Origin: Enterobacter ludwigii
GTDB lineage: Bacteria > Pseudomonadota > Gammaproteobacteria > Enterobacterales > Enterobacteriaceae
Assembly: GCA_900068845.1 (NCBI GenBank)
Contig: CEFQ01000010.1
Location: forward strand, 787,326 to 851,325
Direction: 5' to 3'
Length of the DNA stretch: 64,000 nucleotides
The position numbers and the translations under genes are program-made. Positions within the stretch are counted from its first letter, which is position 1; every line of letters begins with the position of its first letter. Positions 8,461-17,259 of the stretch are shown here, piece by piece. The notes beneath the pieces are model-generated. The model was given only the letters and a program-made list of their open reading frames with translations, was not told where the DNA came from and did not search any database.

Positions 8461-9153
8461 ATGACGACGAGCAAACTTGAAGTACTGACGCCGCAAAACT
8501 GCCAGATCATTTTTATCGACCAGCAGCCACAAATGGCCTTTGGCGTGCAATCAATCGACCGCCAGGTCCTGAAAAATAACGTGGTAGCGCTGGCTAAAGC
8601 CGCTAAAGTTTTCAACATTCCTACCGTGCTGACCACCGTTGAGACCGAGAGCTTCTCAGGTAACACCTTCCCGGAGCTGCTGGATGTGTTCCCAGGTCAG
8701 GACATTCTCGAGCGTACTTCCATGAACTCGTGGGACGACCAGAAAGTGCGTGATGCGCTGGCAGCCAACGGTAAAAAGAAAATTGTGGTTTCGGGTCTGT
8801 GGACCGAAGTGTGTAATAACACTTTCGCGCTGTGCGCCATGCTGGAAGGCGATTACGAAATCTATATGGTGGCGGACGCTTCAGGCGGCACCACCAAAGA
8901 AGCCCATGACTATGCCATGCAGCGCATGATTCAGGCTGGCGTGATTCCCGTCACCTGGCAGCAGGTGATGCTGGAGTGGCAGCGCGACTGGGCGCACAAA
9001 GAGACCTATAACGCCGTGATGGATATCGCTAAAGAGCACTCAGGTGCCTACGGCATTGGTGTTGATTACGCTTACACCATGGTGCACAAAGCGCCTTCGC
9101 GTCAGAAGAGTGAGCATCGCACTCTGGCTCCGGTTGCCGCGCCAGTTCGCTAA
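8461..9153 (+). CDS. Isochorismatase-fold cysteine hydrolase, YcaC-like
   Basis: A 230-residue cytoplasmic hydrolase. The N-terminal CQIIFIDQQPQMAFGV gives the catalytic Asp, KKKIVVSGLWTEVCNNTFAL gives the nucleophilic Cys and the preceding cis-peptide region, and KAAKVFNIPTVLTTVE is typical of the fold. The family cleaves amides or ester-like bonds in small molecules; YcaC's own substrate is unknown. An upstream in-frame ATG at 8446 is possible; 8461 is preferred because the family starts near MTTSKLEVLTPQNCQ. It is divergent from the amidohydrolase operon and shares its regulatory region. Two amidase-like hydrolases facing each other hint at one catabolic function. Confidence 0.8.
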   Translation: MTTSKLEVLTPQNCQIIFIDQQPQMAFGVQSIDRQVLKNNVVALAKAAKVFNIPTVLTTVETESFSGNTFPELLDVFPGQDILERTSMNSWDDQKVRDALAANGKKKIVVSGLWTEVCNNTFALCAMLEGDYEIYMVADASGGTTKEAHDYAMQRMIQAGVIPVTWQQVMLEWQRDWAHKETYNAVMDIAKEHSGAYGIGVDYAYTMVHKAPSRQKSEHRTLAPVAAPVR

Positions 9154-9163
9154 TTCGTCCTAA

Positions 9164-9188
9164 AGGCGAGCGCGTTTTGGGCTCGCCT
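9164..9188 (+). terminator. Hairpin after the isochorismatase-fold gene
   Basis: AGGCGAGC at 9164-9171 pairs with GCTCGCCT at 9181-9188 around a nine-base loop, then CTCTTTTGC. The T-tract is weak and the ribosome binding site of the XapX gene begins right after it, so it may attenuate rather than end transcription into the two XapX genes. Confidence 0.5.
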
Positions 9189-9210
9189 GCCTCTTTTGCA
9201 AGGAGGACCT

Positions 9211-9462
9211 GTGAGTCCTTTACTCATTTCTCTGGCTGCGGGCGTGTTTATCGGCCTGATTTACGCCTTACTCAACGTGCGATCGCCGGCTCCACCCGCC
9301 GTGGCGCTAGTAGGATTGTTGGGCATGATTATGGGCAGTTCGCTGGGCGGCAAACTGACGCATCCAACGGCCTCCGCGGCGCTGCACCCTAATACTCAGC
9401 GCTTGATTGCCGCCGAGCCGCCGTCACTACCCGCCACGCTAACCCCTAAACAGGCGGGATAA
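9211..9462 (+). CDS. XapX domain small membrane protein (first copy)
   Basis: An 83-residue protein starting at GTG 9211, just four bases after a strong AGGAGG at 9201-9206. The frame extends upstream to a TTG at 9196, but that would place the Shine-Dalgarno inside the gene. LLISLAAGVFIGLIYALLNVRSPAPPAVALVGLLGMIMGSSL is the XapX domain: two short hydrophobic helices joined by a loop with SPAPPAVALVGLLG. The C-terminal 35 residues are polar and variable. The next gene encodes a second XapX protein two bases downstream, so the two are probably translated together. No biochemical role is known. Confidence 0.78.
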   Translation: MSPLLISLAAGVFIGLIYALLNVRSPAPPAVALVGLLGMIMGSSLGGKLTHPTASAALHPNTQRLIAAEPPSLPATLTPKQAG

Positions 9463-9464
9463 CG

Positions 9465-9719
9465 ATGCTAAAAACCTATGCGATTTCCCTCGCCGTCGGC
9501 ATTTTAGTCGGCATCATTTATGCCGTCATGGACGTCAATTCCCCGGCTCCGCCGGTGATTGCGCTGCTGGGACTGTTTGGTATGCTGGTCGGCGAACAGA
9601 TTATCCCGCTGTGCAAACGCCTGATTAACCGTCAACCGGTGACGCTGGCCTGGTTCCGTCACGAATGTGTCCCAAAAATCAGTGGCACGCCGCCCCCTTC
9701 CGGTGACAAAACCCCCTAA
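9465..9719 (+). CDS. XapX domain small membrane protein (second copy)
   Basis: An 84-residue protein whose first half, AISLAVGILVGIIYAVMDVNSPAPPVIALLGLFGMLVGEQ, is a paralogue of the preceding protein. It shares the G-I-Y-A and SPAPP-ALLGLFGM core. The C-terminal half is polar and unrelated between the copies. ATG 9465 lies immediately after the first copy's stop. Two adjacent XapX genes suggest a paired membrane complex, which is inference only. Confidence 0.78.
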   Translation: MLKTYAISLAVGILVGIIYAVMDVNSPAPPVIALLGLFGMLVGEQIIPLCKRLINRQPVTLAWFRHECVPKISGTPPPSGDKTP

Positions 9720-9760
9720 GGACGCACCGCAGGGAGTGAATAATAATTAAGGAAAACAGC

Positions 9761-10147
9761 ATGCAGCTGTCGCAGCGCATTGTCGTTGTTGATGATGAAC
9801 GAACTGTTCGCAGTGGTCTGACCAATCTGCTGCAGTCGGAAGGTTACGCAACGCAGGCGTTTGAGTCGGCTGAGGCTTTATTAGCGGACGAAATGGCGCT
9901 GAAAGATGCTGCGCTGTTCATTATTGATGTTGAGCTCAAAGGCATGTCGGGTTTTGAATTGTTTCGCGAGCTGGTAAAACATCTTAAGAATCCTCCCGGC
10001 ATCATCATCTCCGGCAACGGTGATGAAAATATGCTCTGGTATGCCATCAACTTAGGCGCGATAACCTTTATGCGAAAGCCCATTGATATCGACCTGCTGT
10101 TTGAACATATCCGCCAGGCGTTGCCCTCCCAGGCTGCGCGCCAATGA
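9761..10147 (+). CDS. Single-domain response regulator (CheY-like receiver, FixJ-type)
   Basis: A 128-residue receiver with no output domain. The acidic pair lies in VVVDDE at residues 8-13, the phosphoacceptor is Asp56 in LFIIDVEL, the conserved Ser/Thr is in IIISGNG, and the Lys is in FMRKPID. The stop overlaps the ATG of the following 1853-residue kinase by four bases (ATGA), so the two are translationally coupled and likely partners. Without an output domain it may act by phosphotransfer or by protein contact. AAGGAAAAC supplies the ribosome binding site. Confidence 0.87.
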   Translation: MQLSQRIVVVDDERTVRSGLTNLLQSEGYATQAFESAEALLADEMALKDAALFIIDVELKGMSGFELFRELVKHLKNPPGIIISGNGDENMLWYAINLGAITFMRKPIDIDLLFEHIRQALPSQAARQ

Positions 10148-13100
10148 GCACGCTTTTCCTGTCGTTAAATATTTCGGATGACGCGGGGCTGGTACTCAGC
10201 GACGACATTGTTTTCACGCCTCTTGCTCAGGAAGGGCAGGTTGAATGGCTCGAATGCCGACATCTTATTTCCGATGAGTGCTTCATTCTGGCCACGGCTG
10301 CGGCAGAAGAGGCCGATTTTCAGGTTACTCAGTTGCTGAAAAATGAGTACGCGCTGCGCAGCTCATTAGCGGAAGGTTGGGCGCTAAAACCCCTCAGACA
10401 CACGCTATATCATGGGCGCTACGCCCTGATTTACCGCGCTTTCAGCTACCGAACGCTGGCTGATTATCTGCGCCTGCCTGCGGGTAAAATTCACAAATTG
10501 ACCCGTTGCGCCGTCCTGCTGTGCAACGCACTCAGTAAGCTGCATCAGCAAGGCGTGGTCCACGGCGACATCAAGCCGGCTAATTTTTTCTTCACCGACC
10601 AAGGTGACGTGCTCCTCGGTGGCTTTGGCCTGGCGTTTAAGGAAACCGATTCACAGCAGCCGCTGCGTGCATCGATTACCGGTGGAACGCTGGCCTACAT
10701 GTCGCCCGAACATACCTCGCGCACCGCGCACGCTGTCAGCCGGGTGAGCGATCTCTACAGCCTCGGCATCGTGCTCTATGAACTGCTGACCGGCAGATTG
10801 CCCTATGGCAGCGCCGATGGCGGCGTGGCTGAATGGGTGCATCATCACATTGCTTCCGAAGCGCTGCCGCCCCATTTGCTGCGCAAAGATGTGCCTCTGG
10901 TGCTCTCATCGATTATTTTACGGCTGCTGACTAAATCACCCGAACACCGTTATCAAACGATCGAAGGCGTGCTGGCCGATCTCCGGCGCTGTGAGTCAAA
11001 TTTGATGCCTGACGGTTTAGTGGAATCCTTCGTGCTAGGATTACAGGATATGCCGACGTCGACACTGTTATCCGACGTACTGTATAGCGATCATGCTCAG
11101 GCCAGTGAGATGCTGGCGGCTTTTGATGAGGTGAGCAGCAGCGGTAAACACTGCATGGTGGCGATCGGTGGCGCGCCCGGTTCAGGAAAATCGTCCCTGA
11201 TTGCCTCGGCGCTAAAAATTCTGCGGGATAAAAATGCGCTGCTAACGGTGACCAAAGCCGATCAGCACTCACCCATTTTGCCTTACGCGGTTTTTACCTC
11301 GGCGTTCCGGTCGCTGACGCTGCATCTGCTCGGGCTGCCAGCCAACGAGTTGACGCGCTGGAAAATACATATTGCGCGCCAACTGGGTAATTATGCCGGA
11401 CTGGCGGTCAATCTGGTGCCGGAGTTGGGCATCTTGCTCAACCAGAAAGCCACGGTACAGGCGGATGCGCGTTCACTGGACGCACGCAATCGTCTGAACC
11501 TGGTAGCATGCAGCCTGGTGAAAGCCTTTACGGTGCCGGGGCGACCGCTGATCCTGCTGATTGATGATGTGCATTGGGCCGATCAGGCGACCTTGCAGCT
11601 GCTGCAGAATCTGCTGCGTTCCAGCGAAGATATTCCCTTATTGCTGGTGATTTCTCACCGCGATCGCGCCTCGTTGCCGTGTCCGACGATCTCAGCCAGT
11701 CTTGATCGTATTCGTGCGGCGGCCACCCGCATTGTGGATGTAACGCCCGAGCCGCTGTCGGTGAAAAATATTGCCAGCTGGCTGGCTGGCCTTTTTCACA
11801 CGCGCAGCGCGGAGACGGCAGAGCTTGCGCAAATTATTCATGAAAAAACCGCCGGTAATCCGCTCGCCACGCGAGAATTTTATCGCCAGGCGGTGCGCGA
11901 TAATCACATCACGCACGTTGCATCGCATAAATGGCGCTATAACCCGCAGGCGTTGAAACACAGCCATTACACCGCTAATGTTGCCGCCAGCGTGCTGCAA
12001 CAGCTGCAATTGCTGCCTCTTCCGGTGGGCCAGCTGTTAGGCCGACTGGCCTGCATCGGCAGTACGGGCGATCTGCAGATATTGGGCGGCATTCTGGGCA
12101 CACCCGTGACTGCCATTCACTCCACGTTATTACCCGCCGTTGACGCCCGGCTTGTCTCGCTGATAGAGAACACCTACACCTTTATGCATGACAGCATGCA
12201 TGAGGCCGCGTTGACGTTGCTCTCGCCTGAAGTAAAAGATGATTTTCACTACGCCGCCGCCGGCTATTACCTGCAGGCATCCCGCGAGGATAGCGCGCAT
12301 ACGCTACTGTTTAGTGCCGCACACCACACCATCACCCTGAAAAACCGCACACTTTTGATGCCGGAAGCCGCTGCATTCTGTCAGCTGTTATTGAATGCGA
12401 CCCGACGAGCGAAAATTATGGGGGATTACGCGTCTGCGCTGCGTTTCTTGCAAACCGCCCGATTGCTCAACGCCCTGTCAGGCGAGGAGGAGAGTGGCGT
12501 ATTTTTGTTTGAGCAAGCGGAGTGTGAATTTTTAAACGGCAATTTATCGGGCGCGTTAGCGTTGAGTTCAGAGATTCTCGCCACACCCGGTGCGGTAACA
12601 GATAAAGCCGAAGCGGCCACGCTGATTGCTGAAATTCATATGCGGCAGTCTGACAGCCAACTGGCATTGGAAACCGCCTTAGCCTGGCTGGCGGTTTTTG
12701 GCATTCATTTAAACCGCTCTCCGGATAAAGCTGAGTGCGATGCTGCCAGGCTACTGCTGAAAGAGGATGTAGGGAAAAATCCTTACACGCGCTTTCGTTC
12801 ACTGCCGCGGTTGAACTGCCATAAAACCGAAGCCGTCATGAACCTGATGGCCAGTGCCAGTACTTTCGCGGCCTTTATCAGCCCAAGGCTACAGTTCATT
12901 ATCCTGTGCAGACTTCTGCACCTGACGATGGACAAAGGCATCAGCGGTGCATCCACGCTGGCACTGGCGTGGTACGGCGTGGTGTGTGGCGATCAGTATG
13001 ACGAATACAGCCGCGGATTTGCCAGTGCGCTGCTGGCCCGTGAGCTGGTGTATAAACACGACTTCGTCAGCTACAAAGCGCGTACGTTAATGCCGCTGGA

Positions 13101-15705
13101 TCAGGTCAGCGTGTGGACCATGCCGCTGAGTTACGCCATTGAGTGCGCTAAAACCACCTTTGACGTCGCGGTAGATATCGGCGATCGCACATCGGCATGT
13201 TTGGCGCTGCGACATCTCACGATGAATTGCCTGGCGCGCGGTGACCATCTTGATGGGGTGCATACGTCGATCATGCGCGGCATGGTTTATGTACGCAAAG
13301 CGCAATATCGCGATGTGGAAGTGATTCTCGGTATGCAGTTGGATTACGTGATGTTCTTACGTAAACCTACCGGCGAGACGTTGTCCGGCGATGATTTCAC
13401 GGTGCCAGCGTTAAACGTGGTTAAACCGGAAAATGCCATTGAACCGCCGTTTTTGATGCAGTTTTGGGCGCGGTTGTATAAAGGCATGGCCCATTTTTTT
13501 GCCGGTGAATATGCCGCTGCCCACGGCCAGTTCGCTGATGCTGCACCGCTGACTGACGTTATTCCCGGTCATGTGCATATGCTGGATTATCATCTGTTTA
13601 GCGCGCTGTCACTCACGATACCGCGGCAACCGAATGAGGTTGATGACAGTCAGTGGCAACAACTGCAACGCCATCTTGAAAGGATCATTACCTGGTCATC
13701 GGAGAACCCTGGCACCTTTGCCGATAAAGCGGCGCTGCTGCGTGCCGAATTGCTCAGGCTGGAAGATCAGAGTGGATCGGCGCTTGAGCACTATGAAAAC
13801 GCCATCGAACTGTCGCGCAAAGGTCAGTTCCATCATATCAATGCTCTGGCGTGTGAGCTTGCTGCACGCTGTGCCAGCGATCGGGGCATGGCATTCGCCG
13901 CCGATGGCTATATTAAGGGCGCCCTGGTTGCATGGGATCGCTGGGGCGCGGGGGCAAAAGTTCGTCAACTTGAAATGCACTATCCCCATCTGGCGACACA
14001 ACATCCACAAACCGCATTAAACACCGTGACGTTTGAGCAAAGCGCGGCGATCAGCGACGTGCAAAGCATGGTGACCGCCATGCGCGCGTTAACCGAAGAA
14101 ATCAATCTTGATCGGCTGATCCATATTTTGATGATGATGCTGGTGGAGCGCGCCGGGGCTCAGCACTGTATTTTGATTCGTCTCATTGACGGCAATGTAC
14201 CTGAAATACAGGCCAGAGCGTCCTCCACGGTGGAAGGTGTCAGAGTTAAGATCGTGAAGGAATTGCCGGTTGCGACCGATCTGCCGCTGTCAATTCTCTC
14301 GGCGGTGATCCGCACCGGACAGGAAATTCGTACTGGAAGACCGGAAGTGTTCAGTCCATTTAGTCAGGATAACTATCTGGTTGCCTCCGGTGCGGCGGTG
14401 ATGTGTGTGCCGATGTTCCGTCAGGCACAAATGGTGGGGGTGCTCTATCTGGAAAACCGGCTGATGCCGGAGGTCTTCACCGCTGAGCACTCAAGAATTG
14501 TGTCGATGTTAGGGGCGCAGGCCGCGGTTTCACTGGAAACCGCACGGTTGTATGCCGAGCTGGTGGAAGAGAACATTCAGCGTCGAAAAATTGAAAAACA
14601 GCTGCGCGCCAGCCAGACATCGCTGATGCTCGGTGAAAAAATCAGTAATACCGGAACCTGGCACTGGCATCTGGCGCCGGATATCCAGCTGATATCGGAC
14701 GAATATAAACGCATCATGGGGCTGCCGGCTGGGCAGGTAAGCACCTCAATGGCGGAGTTTCAGCGGCGGGTACATCCGGACGATATTATCTGCCTGAAGG
14801 CGTTGATTGAAACCAGCGTGGCGAATGGCGTGAGCATGCAGGCTGAATTCCGCATTATCCGTGATGACGGTGAATGCCGTTATATCAAGGGCATCGGTGA
14901 GCCGGTGGAAAACTGGCCGGATGTCGCTGAATATTTCGGTACGCTGACGGATATCACCGCGCAGCGTCAGTCTGAGGACGCCGTCAGGATTGCGCAGGCA
15001 GAGCTCGCACGCGTTGCGCGGGCCACCACGGTAGGACAGCTGACGTCTTCTATTGCCCATGAAATCAATCAGCCGCTGATGTCGATTGTGGCGAATGCTG
15101 GCGCCAGCCTGCGCTGGTTAAAGCGCGATCCGGTCCAGCTGGATAAGGCCAGCCAGAGCCTTGAAGAAATTATCAACGAAGGGCAGCGGGCCGGCGAAAT
15201 TATTCGCGGTCTGCAGTCCCTCACGCGTAATAACGTCGCAGAGTATGGACCCGCCAGATTGCATCTGCTGGCACGCGATATTTTAACCTTGTCGCGTCTG
15301 GAACTGGAGCGCCGCTCCGTTTCGTTAGAGCTGGATATCAAAGCAGAATGTGATGAGGTCTTTTGCGAGCGCGTACAGATTCAACAGGTGCTGCTTAACC
15401 TGGTCATTAATGCTATTGAAGCGATGGCCGATCATCCGGGGACGCGGTTATTGCGACTTTCATCATCCAACCCTGATCCTAAAGTTATTCGTATTGAGGT
15501 AGCTGACAACGGCACCGGCTTATCAGCCGAGGTTATTGACAAAATATTTGACTCATTCTATACGACAAAAGCGGAAGGGATGGGAATGGGCCTGACAATC
15601 AGTAACGAAATAATTAAACGTCATGGTGGCATACTGAATGCGGAAAATCGTCCGCAGGGCGGCAGCATATTCTGGTTTACGTTGCCGGTGAATACAGATA
15701 AATAG
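10144..15705 (+). CDS. Multidomain signalling protein: Ser/Thr kinase-like, AAA ATPase, GAF, PAS, histidine kinase
   Basis: An 1853-residue protein of a known trifunctional architecture. Residues about 40-290 form a Ser/Thr kinase fold with HGDIKPAN (Asp142, Asn147) and a MSPE element. However, the DFG triad reads GFG (Gly160) and no clear VAIK lysine is seen, so this domain may be a pseudokinase. Residues about 310-600 are an ATPase with Walker A GGAPGSGKS (342-350) and Walker B LILLIDDVHWAD. A long alpha-helical repeat region follows, then GAF (about 1310-1460) and PAS/PAC (about 1490-1600). The C-terminal histidine kinase has SIAHEINQPL, the N box LVINAIEAM, EVADNGTGL and GMGMGLTISNE. No membrane helices are seen. 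Its probable partners are the coupled receiver upstream and the convergent FixJ-like regulator. Confidence 0.87.
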   Translation: MSTLFLSLNISDDAGLVLSDDIVFTPLAQEGQVEWLECRHLISDECFILATAAAEEADFQVTQLLKNEYALRSSLAEGWALKPLRHTLYHGRYALIYRAFSYRTLADYLRLPAGKIHKLTRCAVLLCNALSKLHQQGVVHGDIKPANFFFTDQGDVLLGGFGLAFKETDSQQPLRASITGGTLAYMSPEHTSRTAHAVSRVSDLYSLGIVLYELLTGRLPYGSADGGVAEWVHHHIASEALPPHLLRKDVPLVLSSIILRLLTKSPEHRYQTIEGVLADLRRCESNLMPDGLVESFVLGLQDMPTSTLLSDVLYSDHAQASEMLAAFDEVSSSGKHCMVAIGGAPGSGKSSLIASALKILRDKNALLTVTKADQHSPILPYAVFTSAFRSLTLHLLGLPANELTRWKIHIARQLGNYAGLAVNLVPELGILLNQKATVQADARSLDARNRLNLVACSLVKAFTVPGRPLILLIDDVHWADQATLQLLQNLLRSSEDIPLLLVISHRDRASLPCPTISASLDRIRAAATRIVDVTPEPLSVKNIASWLAGLFHTRSAETAELAQIIHEKTAGNPLATREFYRQAVRDNHITHVASHKWRYNPQALKHSHYTANVAASVLQQLQLLPLPVGQLLGRLACIGSTGDLQILGGILGTPVTAIHSTLLPAVDARLVSLIENTYTFMHDSMHEAALTLLSPEVKDDFHYAAAGYYLQASREDSAHTLLFSAAHHTITLKNRTLLMPEAAAFCQLLLNATRRAKIMGDYASALRFLQTARLLNALSGEEESGVFLFEQAECEFLNGNLSGALALSSEILATPGAVTDKAEAATLIAEIHMRQSDSQLALETALAWLAVFGIHLNRSPDKAECDAARLLLKEDVGKNPYTRFRSLPRLNCHKTEAVMNLMASASTFAAFISPRLQFIILCRLLHLTMDKGISGASTLALAWYGVVCGDQYDEYSRGFASALLARELVYKHDFVSYKARTLMPLDQVSVWTMPLSYAIECAKTTFDVAVDIGDRTSACLALRHLTMNCLARGDHLDGVHTSIMRGMVYVRKAQYRDVEVILGMQLDYVMFLRKPTGETLSGDDFTVPALNVVKPENAIEPPFLMQFWARLYKGMAHFFAGEYAAAHGQFADAAPLTDVIPGHVHMLDYHLFSALSLTIPRQPNEVDDSQWQQLQRHLERIITWSSENPGTFADKAALLRAELLRLEDQSGSALEHYENAIELSRKGQFHHINALACELAARCASDRGMAFAADGYIKGALVAWDRWGAGAKVRQLEMHYPHLATQHPQTALNTVTFEQSAAISDVQSMVTAMRALTEEINLDRLIHILMMMLVERAGAQHCILIRLIDGNVPEIQARASSTVEGVRVKIVKELPVATDLPLSILSAVIRTGQEIRTGRPEVFSPFSQDNYLVASGAAVMCVPMFRQAQMVGVLYLENRLMPEVFTAEHSRIVSMLGAQAAVSLETARLYAELVEENIQRRKIEKQLRASQTSLMLGEKISNTGTWHWHLAPDIQLISDEYKRIMGLPAGQVSTSMAEFQRRVHPDDIICLKALIETSVANGVSMQAEFRIIRDDGECRYIKGIGEPVENWPDVAEYFGTLTDITAQRQSEDAVRIAQAELARVARATTVGQLTSSIAHEINQPLMSIVANAGASLRWLKRDPVQLDKASQSLEEIINEGQRAGEIIRGLQSLTRNNVAEYGPARLHLLARDILTLSRLELERRSVSLELDIKAECDEVFCERVQIQQVLLNLVINAIEAMADHPGTRLLRLSSSNPDPKVIRIEVADNGTGLSAEVIDKIFDSFYTTKAEGMGMGLTISNEIIKRHGGILNAENRPQGGSIFWFTLPVNTDK

Positions 15706-15779
15706 TTTTTCTTCTCCTCCCGCACTATTTTGCGGGAGAAGCGTCACACCTTTATTACCTTACAATATAACGCGTGGCG

Positions 15780-16394
15780 TTATTCATCTTGCAGTAAGTT
15801 GAGTTTTTCAGCGGCTCTGACCAATTCTGAAATAGAACGCACCGCCATTTTTTCCATCACCCGGCGTTTATGCACTTTTGCCGTAATTTCACTGATTTCC
15901 ATTTCTGCGGCAATCTGTTTATTTAACAGACCGCGAATGACAAACTGCATCAGTTCCCTTTCCCGTGGCGTTAAAGAGTGATAACGCCCGGTGAGTGCGA
16001 TTTTTTCCTGTGACAGCGCTGCGCTTTTTTCGGCCAGCGCCATGGCATCGGCTACCACTTGCATCAGATCATCGGGCATCACCGGTTTGGTAAGAAATTC
16101 AAAGGCACCGGCTTTCATCGCTCTGACACTCAGGGGAATGGTGCCAAAGCCGGTCAGGAAAATGGTGGGAATAGTGTATCCGCGCGCGGTGAGATCGTGC
16201 GAGACATCAAAACCGTCCAGACCCGGCATGTTCATATCGACAATTAAACAGCTCGGCGTACTGTAATGCGGCTGATGCAAAAATTCCGTGGGGGAAGTAA
16301 AGGTCGCGATCAGATAGCCTTCTGAGCTCAGAAGATTTTGCAGCGCGTTGATGACAGAGGGGTCATCGTCAACAATATAAATCGTTCTATCCAT
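15780..16394 (-). CDS. FixJ/NarL-type response regulator with LuxR helix-turn-helix
   Basis: A 204-residue transcription factor. The receiver has Asp10/Asp11 in YIVDDDP, the phosphoacceptor Asp53 in CLIVDMNMPGLDGF, Thr in FLTGFG and Lys in FLTKPV. The output domain is a GerE-type helix-turn-helix, LTPRERELMQFVIRGLLNKQIAAEMEISEITAKVHKRRVMEKM. It is convergent with the large kinase, whose FixL-like transmitter (SIAHEINQPL) matches this regulator class, so the kinase is the best candidate to phosphorylate it. Target genes are not visible here. The start at ATG 16394 gives a standard N terminus. Confidence 0.87.
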   Translation of the reverse strand: MDRTIYIVDDDPSVINALQNLLSSEGYLIATFTSPTEFLHQPHYSTPSCLIVDMNMPGLDGFDVSHDLTARGYTIPTIFLTGFGTIPLSVRAMKAGAFEFLTKPVMPDDLMQVVADAMALAEKSAALSQEKIALTGRYHSLTPRERELMQFVIRGLLNKQIAAEMEISEITAKVHKRRVMEKMAVRSISELVRAAEKLNLLQDE

Positions 16395-16595
16395 AAAAAC
16401 TCATTCAGACTCTTACGAGTTCTATTCACTACATGCGAGCTAATATACCCGCAAAATAGTGCCTTAGGAATGGCGAAAAACTTATATGTGAAATCGATGA
16501 TGTGCTGCGCAATATGAACGGTGCAAGCGTAAAAAGGTGAGAAGGCCAAAACGGCTTTCTCACCCAGCAGACGTAAAGATTATATCAATCAACCT

Positions 16596-16988
16596 TTAGG
16601 GTTCATCAATACGTGATACTTTCAATGTGGTTTGTTCCCCACGACCATACACTTTTCCGCTGACGCGAACTTTATCATCGGCGGAATAGGTTTTTTCTTT
16701 GAACGCTGACTTTTCGGCATTGATGGTGATCGTTCCCGTATTATCACGGAATTTATAACTGTCACCTTTAAGTTTTTCAATAATGTGACCCTCAAGGGTG
16801 ACATAGCCGCCCTGACGGAAATCACGAATACGCGATATGGGTGTTTGACCGGTATCTTCTGAACCCTTAAAACCCGCATCCTGATTGTTTTGCGGCGGTG
16901 CGGTTTCGCCTGACTTGTAGCCACCTTCCGCTGCGCTAACACCGACGCTGAACATCATTATTACCGAAGCTAAAACGATATGTCTCAT
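16596..16988 (-). CDS. YgiW/YdeI family periplasmic OB-fold (BOF) stress protein
   Basis: A 130-residue secreted protein with a signal peptide (MRHIVLASVIMMFSVGVSAAE, probable cleavage after residue 19). The second half, ISRIRDFRQGGYVTLEGHIIEKLKGD through DDKVRVSGKVYGR, is the BOF/OB-fold domain of the YgiW/YdeI family. These proteins contribute to resistance to peroxide, cadmium or antimicrobial peptides in enterobacteria, and the Phe-Arg-Asp-Asn (KFRDNTG) region is conserved. It stands alone between the response regulator and katE, on the opposite strand to katE. The assignment to the family is good and the paralogue identity is uncertain. Confidence 0.8.
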   Translation of the reverse strand: MRHIVLASVIMMFSVGVSAAEGGYKSGETAPPQNNQDAGFKGSEDTGQTPISRIRDFRQGGYVTLEGHIIEKLKGDSYKFRDNTGTITINAEKSAFKEKTYSADDKVRVSGKVYGRGEQTTLKVSRIDEP

Positions 16989-17259
16989 ACGTTCTCCATG
17001 TTTTATCGTGCTTTCTCTGTTTCAAGTCTGGCACAAATACGCGCGACTGCACGACAAACGCAGCGGCAATTGATAAAAACGCAACGGTATTTATCAGGAT
17101 TAATCTCATTATTTAAAAACCAATTAACCTTTTGCTTAAAATAACCTCACCTTACATCAACCTCATTAATCTCTTTAAACATCATTTATAAGCGAAGCGG
17201 AATTTTAACGCTATTTTTGCTCTACAGTTAATAGGGTCTTAACTGGAGGAGCATGTAAC

